Shown: piece after piece, positions 1 through 5,023 of the stretch
Position numbering within the stretch: position 1 is the first letter of the stretch
Layout: the number at the start of each line of letters is the position of its first letter
NCBI GenBank assembly: GCA_900550455.1
Contig: URSE01000066.1
Span: 1 to 6,009, forward strand
From: an uncultured Veillonella sp.
GTDB lineage: Bacteria; Bacillota; Negativicutes; Veillonellales; Veillonellaceae
Length of the DNA stretch: 6,009 nt
Direction of reading: 5' to 3'
The notes under the pieces: model-generated
What the model saw: only the letters and a program-made list of their open reading frames with translations
The model's database searches: none
What the model was told of the DNA's origin: nothing
Position numbers and translations under genes: made by a program

Positions 1-675
1 GATGCAGATCCGCAGGGCAGTCTCACAATTAGTTTAGGGTATGAGGAACCGGATGAAATGGAGTATTCTCTTGCAACGCTGATGCTAAATATTGTGAATG
101 ATGAAAAACTGAACATGGAAAAAACAATCCTTCATCATAAGGAAGGTGTGGATCTGATACCGGCCAATATAGAATTATCAGCGATTGAGGTATCTTTGGT
201 AAACGCAATGAGCAGGGAACTGATTATGAGGTCACTTATTGAGAGATTAAGGGAATTTTATGATTTTATCATTATAGATTGTGCTCCTTCCCTTGGTCTT
301 TTAACTCTAAATGCACTTACCGCTGCAGACTCTGTTATTATTCCAATTCAAACTGAATTCTATGCTTTAGAAGGTGTCAGTCAATTAATGAAGACGATAC
401 AGGTTGTTCAAGGCACAACAAATAAGAATCTTGCTTTGGAAGGTGTCCTTTTAACTATGTTTGATGGGCGGACTAATTTATCTATCCAAGTAGCTGAAGA
501 AGTTAAAAAATATTTTGGGACTAAGACCTATAAGACAATCATCCCACGCAATGTACGGTTAAGTGAGGCCCCTAGTTTTGGTGAACCAGTTATTGTATAT
601 GATCCAAAATCAAAGGGTGCAGATGTGTATACAAAGTTAGCTAAAGAGGTAATTAAAGATGCCAAAAAACGCTAG
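1..675 (+). CDS. parA: Chromosome-partitioning ATPase ParA/Soj (5' end outside window)
   Basis: This is a deviant-Walker P-loop ATPase that binds DNA non-specifically when ATP-bound and acts with ParB in origin segregation and, in Bacillus, in control of DnaA. The frame is open from base 1, so the Met codon at 58 is internal and not the start. The first visible residues, DADPQGS, are the conserved segment that follows the Walker A loop. Compared with B. subtilis Soj, about 37 N-terminal residues, including the KGGVGKTT loop, are missing upstream. In numbering from base 1, the Walker B segment IIIDCAPSLG has its Asp at residue 93; most Soj proteins have DCPPSLG, so this is a mild variant. The ALEG segment (about 122-125) and the basic IPRNVRLSEAP segment (181-191), which carries a DNA-binding arginine in the family, are intact. 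The C-terminus ends at the usual place. It overlaps parB by 17 bases, a typical coupled arrangement. The identification is firm; only the start is unseen. Confidence 0.95.
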   Translation, partial: DADPQGSLTISLGYEEPDEMEYSLATLMLNIVNDEKLNMEKTILHHKEGVDLIPANIELSAIEVSLVNAMSRELIMRSLIERLREFYDFIIIDCAPSLGLLTLNALTAADSVIIPIQTEFYALEGVSQLMKTIQVVQGTTNKNLALEGVLLTMFDGRTNLSIQVAEEVKKYFGTKTYKTIIPRNVRLSEAPSFGEPVIVYDPKSKGADVYTKLAKEVIKDAKKR

Positions 676-1591
676 AAAGGATATAAAAAAAGGCTTAGGT
701 AAAGGACTAGGGGCCTTGTTGCAAACTTCTGAACAGACCTTTGAAGAAATTAATCAGCAGCAAACTCATGAACTACCACTTAAAGACATAGAACCTAATC
801 CAGATCAACCTCGTAAAAACTTTACGGAAGATGCCTTGGAAACTCTTATGGAGTCGATTAAGAATTTCGGCATAGTACAACCGATTGTAGTCCGTAAAAA
901 AGGGAAAAAATATCAGATTGTAGCTGGTGAACGGCGATATCGGGCTGCAAGTGCTCTTGGCTTGGACCAAGTACCAGTTATTATCAAAGATTATTCTACT
1001 GAAGAAGTAACAGAAATTGCTTTGGTGGAAAATTTACAACGGCAAGATTTAGATCCGATTGAAGAAGCCTTTGCTTATCAAAGATTATTGGACACATTTA
1101 AGCAGACACAAGATCTAATAGCTACACGTGTTGGTCGTTCCCGGTCTCACGTAGCTAATATGATGCGTCTCCTTAAGTTACCGGAAGCAATTCAAAATGA
1201 CCTCTCTGTTGGTGAGTTAACTATTGGTCAGGCTCGACCTCTTTTGTCTTTATCCAATGAAAAGACACAGCTAGAAGTAGCTGAAAAAATTAAAGAGGAG
1301 GATTTAAATGCGCGGCAAGTAGAAGCTTTAGTTAATTCTTTGGCATCCACTAAGAAATCAAAGACTAATAAAAAGCCAACTAAGAAGGATTCTGCTGAAT
1401 TACGTGCCCTAACTGAGCGTTTGAAACTTTCCTTGGGTTCTCCTGTCAATATTAAGCTAAAGGCTGGTAAGAAGGTACAAGGGAAAATTGAAATTTCCTT
1501 TGCCTCTGAAGAAGAATTAAACCGTCTCTTGCTCTACATGGAAGTATCTTCAGCAGAGGGAGAATTGTTAAATGATGTCTTTCATGTGTAA
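659..1591 (+). CDS. parB: Chromosome-partitioning protein ParB/Spo0J (CTP-dependent DNA clamp)
   Basis: ParB binds parS sites, hydrolyses CTP, spreads as a sliding clamp on DNA and stimulates ParA. At 310 residues it is near full family length. The N-terminal KKGLGKGLGALL (10-21) is the ParA-contacting segment. The CTP-binding domain has NPDQPRKNF (47-55), the GERRYRA motif (90-96) and ENLQR (124-128). A helix-turn-helix covering about residues 149-173 (GRSRSHVANMMRLLKL near its end) reads parS. A lysine-rich linker (232-243) leads to the C-terminal dimerisation domain (about 246-310). The start at 659 is supported by AAAGAGG at 643-649, nine bases upstream inside parA, and by the GLGKGL segment at its usual place. 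Translation is probably coupled to parA through the 17-base overlap. No good parS site was found in the window, so the sites it uses lie elsewhere. A Noc paralogue is the alternative, but adjacency to parA favours ParB. Confidence 0.96.
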   Translation: MPKNARKDIKKGLGKGLGALLQTSEQTFEEINQQQTHELPLKDIEPNPDQPRKNFTEDALETLMESIKNFGIVQPIVVRKKGKKYQIVAGERRYRAASALGLDQVPVIIKDYSTEEVTEIALVENLQRQDLDPIEEAFAYQRLLDTFKQTQDLIATRVGRSRSHVANMMRLLKLPEAIQNDLSVGELTIGQARPLLSLSNEKTQLEVAEKIKEEDLNARQVEALVNSLASTKKSKTNKKPTKKDSAELRALTERLKLSLGSPVNIKLKAGKKVQGKIEISFASEEELNRLLLYMEVSSAEGELLNDVFHV

Positions 1592-1606
1592 GAAGGTGAT
1601 GTAAGA

Positions 1607-2833
1607 ATGGTAGAAATAACACCACAAGCGAACCGTATTCATATTGGTTTCTTTGGTTCTACCAATGCCGGTAAGTCTACCTTAATCAACCTTTTGGCTG
1701 GTCAATCTGTATCACTCGTATCCGATGTGGCAGGGACTACAACTGACCCTGTAAGTAAATCTATGGAAATTCTTCCTCTTGGGCCGGTGGTCATCGTTGA
1801 TACAGCAGGTATTGATGATAAGACACAATTGGGCCAATTGCGGATTGCTAAAACACGTGAGGTTGTTCCTAAAGTTAACTTAGGTGTTTATGTTCTCAGG
1901 TCTGATCGTGATCCTAGTCCAGAGGACATGGATTGGCTTACGATTTTAGAGGCGGCTAAGCTACCAACTGCTCTAATTATTAATGAAGTAGCTGGAGGCC
2001 TTAGTGGACAAGAGTATTTACAAAAGCATCCTAACTTAACTGGTTTAGTTACGGCTTTAGGTTATGATGATTTTAGCCAGGGCCATAAACGACTTGAACT
2101 ATTAGACCTTTTAGGAGGATTAAAACCTGTAGGCGCTGAAACAGGAAGGTCCTTGCTAGATGGTTTAGTTAAAGAAAATCAAACTATCGTATTGGTTTGC
2201 CCTATTGATTCAGCAGCCCCTAAGGGTCGACTCATCTTGCCACAGGTACAAATGTTGCGGAACATATTAGATTGTCATGCTATGGCCCATGTTGTACAAG
2301 TGGAGCAATTAGACTCATTGATTAAGGCATTAACGGATAAACCAAATTTGGTTATCACTGATTCTCAAGCATTTGATCAGGTTAATACCATCTTGCCAGA
2401 AGATATTCCTTTGACTAGCTTTTCTATCCTCATGGCTCGTTTTAAGGGGCGTTTAAAGGATTTGATTGCTGGTGTAGACGCTGTTAAGCATCTTAAACCA
2501 GGTTCTCGTGTTCTTATCTCGGAAGGTTGTACTCATCGTCGCCAATGCGATGATATAGGAACTGTTAAGATTCCTATGTGGCTTAAAAAGAATGGCTATG
2601 AAGGGTTACTATTGGAATGGACGAGCGGTGGTGCCTTTCCACAGGACTTGTCCAAGTATGATTTAATTATTCATTGTGGGGCTTGTATGCTAACGCGTCG
2701 TGAGGTCTTACGTCGACTTGATGTCTCTATCGTGCAGGGTGTTCCTATGGTGAATTATGGGGTGCTTATTGCGTCGCTTCATGGTATACTTGAACGTGCT
2801 ATTAGTCCTTTCAAAAATGAATTAGGAAACTAA
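1607..2833 (+). CDS. hydF: [FeFe]-hydrogenase H-cluster maturation GTPase HydF
   Basis: HydF is the cytoplasmic scaffold on which the 2Fe subcluster made by HydE and HydG is assembled and from which it is passed to apo-hydrogenase. The 408 residues match the usual length and three-domain order. The N-terminal TrmE-like GTPase domain has P-loop GSTNAGKS (17-24), whose Asn20 is the potassium-coordinating position known in this GTPase class, a GTTTDP switch I (43-48) and DTAG (65-68). Residues about 170-270 correspond to the dimerisation domain. The C-terminal FeS domain has Cys308-x-His310, then His356-Cys357-xx-Cys360, then PMVNYG, the family signature; the 45-residue spacer is at the short edge of the usual range. 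The G4 position reads NEVA (126-129) instead of NKxD, which is unusual. AAGGTGAT (1593-1600) sits six bases before the start. It lies 15 bases after parB and 10 before the DUF4446 gene. hydE, hydG and the hydrogenase genes are not in the window. Confidence 0.95.
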   Translation: MVEITPQANRIHIGFFGSTNAGKSTLINLLAGQSVSLVSDVAGTTTDPVSKSMEILPLGPVVIVDTAGIDDKTQLGQLRIAKTREVVPKVNLGVYVLRSDRDPSPEDMDWLTILEAAKLPTALIINEVAGGLSGQEYLQKHPNLTGLVTALGYDDFSQGHKRLELLDLLGGLKPVGAETGRSLLDGLVKENQTIVLVCPIDSAAPKGRLILPQVQMLRNILDCHAMAHVVQVEQLDSLIKALTDKPNLVITDSQAFDQVNTILPEDIPLTSFSILMARFKGRLKDLIAGVDAVKHLKPGSRVLISEGCTHRRQCDDIGTVKIPMWLKKNGYEGLLLEWTSGGAFPQDLSKYDLIIHCGACMLTRREVLRRLDVSIVQGVPMVNYGVLIASLHGILERAISPFKNELGN

Positions 2834-2843
2834 AGGAGTTTTC

Positions 2844-3359
2844 ATGTTAGAATTTTTCCAAGCTTGGATGCTCATCTTTATCGTTCCATTCTTAATTTTA
2901 TTTATTTACTGCATTCTTTTGCATGTAAAGCTTAATACCTTATCCAAGAAGTATAAGTACTTTATGGATGGTGAGAATGGCGTTAATATTGAACGTAAAT
3001 TAGCTGTTGAGGTGAAAGAAATTCGGGAAGCTACTGCCTCCTTAGATGATTTATTTGCCCGTCAAGAAATTATTCAAAAAACACAAAGCAATACCTTCCA
3101 GAAGATTGGTTTTGTTAAATATAATGCCTTTGAAAATATCGGTAATGATTTGTCCTTTGCCCTTACCTTACTAGATGGCAATAATAATGGTATTTGTTTG
3201 TCTTCTATTTATGGGCGTAATGAATCCCGTGTTTTCTCCAAGCCTATCTACCATGGCCGGGCCAGTGTAGCCTTGTCCCAAGAAGAACAGGATAGCTTGA
3301 ATGAGGCACTTAGTAAGGCTGTTACAGAAGAGTCTATGGCACCTAAAGAGGAGCAATAA
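2844..3359 (+). CDS. DUF4446 family single-pass membrane protein, function unknown
   Basis: A 171-residue protein matching, by eye, the DUF4446 family of Firmicutes, which is frequently encoded close to parA/parB; no biochemical function is established. One hydrophobic helix spans about residues 7-28 (AWMLIFIVPFLILFIY at its core). It is followed by a basic KLNTLSKKYKYFMDG stretch, suggesting that the remainder faces the cytoplasm. Residues 50-85 are charged and probably helical or coiled coil. The conserved core is GFVKYNAFENIGNDLSFAL (89-107), then LLD (109-111), GRNESRVFSKPI (124-135) and LSQEEQ (144-149). The last 20 residues are acidic and look disordered. The start is fixed by AAAGGAG (2832-2838), which overlaps the hydF stop codon and lies five bases upstream. 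Tight spacing on both sides (10 and 6 bases) places it in the parA-to-M23 operon, so an envelope role related to growth or segregation is plausible but is only an inference. Confidence 0.85.
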   Translation: MLEFFQAWMLIFIVPFLILFIYCILLHVKLNTLSKKYKYFMDGENGVNIERKLAVEVKEIREATASLDDLFARQEIIQKTQSNTFQKIGFVKYNAFENIGNDLSFALTLLDGNNNGICLSSIYGRNESRVFSKPIYHGRASVALSQEEQDSLNEALSKAVTEESMAPKEEQ

Positions 3360-3365
3360 GAGTAT

Positions 3366-4322
3366 ATGAAATTACCAGCTTTTAAAGGACTCGACCTCTC
3401 TAAGATTATTAACTTCCAAGGGAATCAAGGAACCTTAACCATGTCCCGGAAGAAGTGGAAAATTCTTGGTTTGGTAGGGGCGATTATCTTGCTCTTGGCC
3501 ATTATCATGACCGTTTGGGGCATTGCTCGGCAGGCGGAAGTAGTACAATTACGTCAACAAACCCAGCTGCAAACAGAGCAATTAAAACTATTACAAAAGA
3601 AAACGGATGCTTTGGATAAAAAGTTAGAAACTCTTGATCAATTGGATCAAGAGATCCGTAATATGGTTAAAGGGTCTGAAAAAGGAACGCCGGCACAAGG
3701 GGGCGGCGAATCTGAGACCCCAAAGTCTCCGAGCAGTGATGATTCAGATAAGGAATTAACACCAGCGCAAATGTCCGCAAAGTTGTCTCGTATGGATGCA
3801 CAAATCCAACGACGCTTGGCGTCCTTCTACATGTTGCGGTCCGTCCTCAAAGATGGGGTTGGTGCTGACATCGCTGCTATGCAGAGCGTTAATTTCGCCG
3901 CTAGTGTGACTGGTTCTAATACGAGAACGCCTTCTATTTGGCCTACTACAGGTGTTATTACATCTGATTTTGGGGCCCGTGTAGATCCTGTTTATGGAGT
4001 CCAGGCCTACCATGAAGGGATTGATATTGCTGATGATTATGGCACTCAAGTTGTGGCTACAGCAGCTGGTACAGTTATCTTCGCTGGTCCTACTGATGGT
4101 GGCTATGGTAATTTGGTTGAAATTGACCACGGCAATGGTATTGTGACCCGTTACGGTCATAACTCTGTTGTTTTAGTTAGCCCTGGTCAACAGGTTCGCC
4201 AAGGGGATGTTATCTCCCTTATGGGGTCCACTGGCAAATCCACAGGGTCTCACTTGCATTACGAAGTTGATGTGAATGGTACTCCTGTAGACCCAATCGT
4301 ATTCCTACCAGTAAAAAATTAA
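3366..4322 (+). CDS. Membrane-anchored M23 (LytM/lysostaphin-type) peptidase with coiled coil
   Basis: A predicted peptidoglycan endopeptidase held in the cytoplasmic membrane with its catalytic domain outside. A basic stretch (SRKKWK, 27-32) precedes one transmembrane helix (about 33-53), then a coiled coil (about 56-101), a Gly/Pro/Ser-rich acidic linker (103-130), a second helical stretch (131-162) and the M23 domain (about 191-318). The zinc ligands are visible as His216 and Asp220 in HEGID and His298 in HLH; His296 and His265 (YGH) are the expected catalytic histidines. The domain is therefore complete and probably active, unlike degenerate LytM factors that only activate amidases. The chosen start, 6 bases after the upstream gene, has GAGGAG 12 bases away, a long spacing. 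A second in-frame ATG at 3441 has AAGGAA eight bases upstream and would remove 25 residues without affecting the membrane anchor. It is the last gene before the terminator at 4339. Its cleavage specificity cannot be read from sequence. Confidence 0.9.
   Translation: MKLPAFKGLDLSKIINFQGNQGTLTMSRKKWKILGLVGAIILLLAIIMTVWGIARQAEVVQLRQQTQLQTEQLKLLQKKTDALDKKLETLDQLDQEIRNMVKGSEKGTPAQGGGESETPKSPSSDDSDKELTPAQMSAKLSRMDAQIQRRLASFYMLRSVLKDGVGADIAAMQSVNFAASVTGSNTRTPSIWPTTGVITSDFGARVDPVYGVQAYHEGIDIADDYGTQVVATAAGTVIFAGPTDGGYGNLVEIDHGNGIVTRYGHNSVVLVSPGQQVRQGDVISLMGSTGKSTGSHLHYEVDVNGTPVDPIVFLPVKN
3427..3432 (+). promoter_or_regulatory. Possible internal ribosome binding site of the M23 peptidase gene
   Basis: AAGGAA ends eight bases before the ATG at 3441, a better spacing than the GAGGAG (3348-3353) that lies 12 bases before the annotated ATG at 3366. 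Translation from 3441 would begin MSRKKWKILGLVGAI, a conventional positively charged signal-anchor N-terminus. Both starts keep every recognisable domain, so sequence alone does not decide between them. Confidence 0.4.
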
Positions 4323-4338
4323 TAACCTATGGTCGTAT

Positions 4339-4371
4339 AAAGGGATTGTATCTTATAGTACAATCCCTTTT
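4339..4371 (+). terminator. Intrinsic terminator after the M23 peptidase gene
   Basis: A perfect 12-bp inverted repeat has its left arm at 4339-4350 (AAAGGGATTGTA) and its right arm at 4359-4370 (TACAATCCCTTT), with an 8-base loop between. A run of four T (4368-4371) closes it. It begins 17 bases after the stop codon, the expected place for ending the parA-to-M23 transcript. The stem has only four GC pairs and the T-run is short, with three of its Ts in the stem, so termination may be incomplete. On the minus strand the hairpin is followed by TTTATA, too weak to call it bidirectional. Confidence 0.8.
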
Positions 4372-4396
4372 GCATTGCTCGTAAATGCCCTATAAT
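4370..4396 (+). promoter_or_regulatory. Probable vegetative (sigma-A type) promoter for cobO and the DUF2953 gene
   Basis: A perfect -10 box TATAAT lies at 4391-4396. The best -35 candidate is TTGCAT at 4370-4375 (TTG conserved, spacer 15), which is weak and overlaps the terminator T-run. No TG extension directly precedes the -10 box. Transcription would begin near 4403, leaving a leader of only about 30 bases. That is too short for a cobalamin riboswitch, and no B12-box-like segment was seen in the gap. Confidence 0.55.
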
Positions 4397-4417
4397 AGAA
4401 GTAGTATATAGTATTTT

Positions 4418-4424
4418 AGGAGGT
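4418..4424 (+). promoter_or_regulatory. Strong ribosome binding site of cobO
   Basis: AGGAGGT, a full match to the 16S rRNA 3' end, lies seven bases before the ATG at 4432. It fixes the cobO start and predicts efficient translation. Confidence 0.85.
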
Positions 4425-4431
4425 ACATTAT

Positions 4432-5013
4432 ATGACCCAAGGCTATGTACAAGTGTATACAGGTGAAGGCAAGGGTAAAACTACAGCTGCTATTGGTTTG
4501 GCTATTAGAGCCATAGGAGCAGGTAAAAAGGTTCTCTTCTTGCAGTTCATGAAATCAAAAATATATAGTGAGCATAAGATTTTACCTAACCTTCCTAATA
4601 TCACCTTGGAGACGGTTGGTAAACCTTTCTTTGTCATCAAGAAGGGCATGAAGTCACCCCAAGAATTATCTCGATGGGGTGATGAAGTAGTCGTCTTTGA
4701 GGCAGGTCATCCGCCAAAAGACTATGTAGAACTCATTCAGAAAGGCTATGAGTTGGCCCATAGGGCCCTCCAATCTGGGGACTACGATCTAGTCATTTTG
4801 GACGAATACAATATGGCCCTTTTCTTTGAACTTATTAGTTGGACTCAAACAGAGGCCTTGTTGCGGGATAGACATCCTGCTGTAGAGGTAGTATTCACTG
4901 GTCGTGGTGCTCCGCAGGACCTTATTGATGCAGCTGATTTAGTAACGGAGATGAAAGAAGTTAAGCACTACTACCAACAGGGGGTGAATGCCCGTTTAGG
5001 TATTGAAAATTAA
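4432..5013 (+). CDS. cobO: Corrinoid (cob(I)alamin) adenosyltransferase, CobO/BtuR/CobA type
   Basis: The enzyme transfers the 5'-deoxyadenosyl group of ATP to reduced cobalt in a corrinoid, giving adenosylcobalamin and triphosphate. At 193 residues it is of normal family length. The start of the protein, GYVQVYTGEGKGKTTAAIG (4-22), contains the P-loop GEGKGKTT (11-18), read in the reversed nucleotide orientation in this family. Further signatures are LQFMKS (about 37-42), LDEYNMAL (123-130, Walker B-like), TGRGAP (156-161), ADLVTEM and the terminal G-IE motif. At the place of the GEGFTW corrinoid-site segment of Salmonella CobA this protein has GKPFFV (63-68). That keeps the first aromatic residue but not the tryptophan, by my unaided alignment. 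It has its own promoter and a strong ribosome binding site, and is followed after 10 bases by the DUF2953 gene. In a propionate-forming anaerobe its product would serve methylmalonyl-CoA mutase; that use is an inference. No other cobalamin biosynthesis gene is nearby. Confidence 0.93.
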   Translation: MTQGYVQVYTGEGKGKTTAAIGLAIRAIGAGKKVLFLQFMKSKIYSEHKILPNLPNITLETVGKPFFVIKKGMKSPQELSRWGDEVVVFEAGHPPKDYVELIQKGYELAHRALQSGDYDLVILDEYNMALFFELISWTQTEALLRDRHPAVEVVFTGRGAPQDLIDAADLVTEMKEVKHYYQQGVNARLGIEN

Positions 5014-5023
5014 GGGGTAATCT

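Noticed and set aside
58..60. ATG at 58 as the start of parA
   Set aside because: The frame is open back to base 1 and encodes DADPQGS, the conserved segment after the ParA Walker A loop, so the gene begins upstream of the window.
773..970. Minus-strand open frames opposite parB (773-970 and 1228-1449), the DUF4446 gene (3171-3356) and cobO (4443-4649)
   Set aside because: Each lies entirely inside a gene identified by strong motifs and its translation resembles no known protein.
1125..1130. CACGTG core in parB as a parS site
   Set aside because: The flanking bases match the parS consensus at only two of ten positions.
1854..1859. Second CACGTG core, in hydF, as a parS site
   Set aside because: Only two of the ten flanking consensus bases match; it is explained by ordinary coding sequence.
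1971..1993. Sequencing error or frameshift as the cause of the missing HydF G4 motif
   Set aside because: The frame is continuous through all three domains with well-conserved motifs on both sides, so a single-base indel cannot explain it; simple substitutions remain possible.
3756..4160. 134-codon open frame on the minus strand opposite the M23 peptidase
   Set aside because: It lies wholly within a well-supported coding region, has no recognisable domain and no ribosome binding site was noted; it is a shadow of the real gene.
4323..4431. Cobalamin riboswitch upstream of cobO
   Set aside because: The gap is only 109 bases, holds a terminator and promoter, and leaves a leader of about 30 bases, far too short for a B12 riboswitch.
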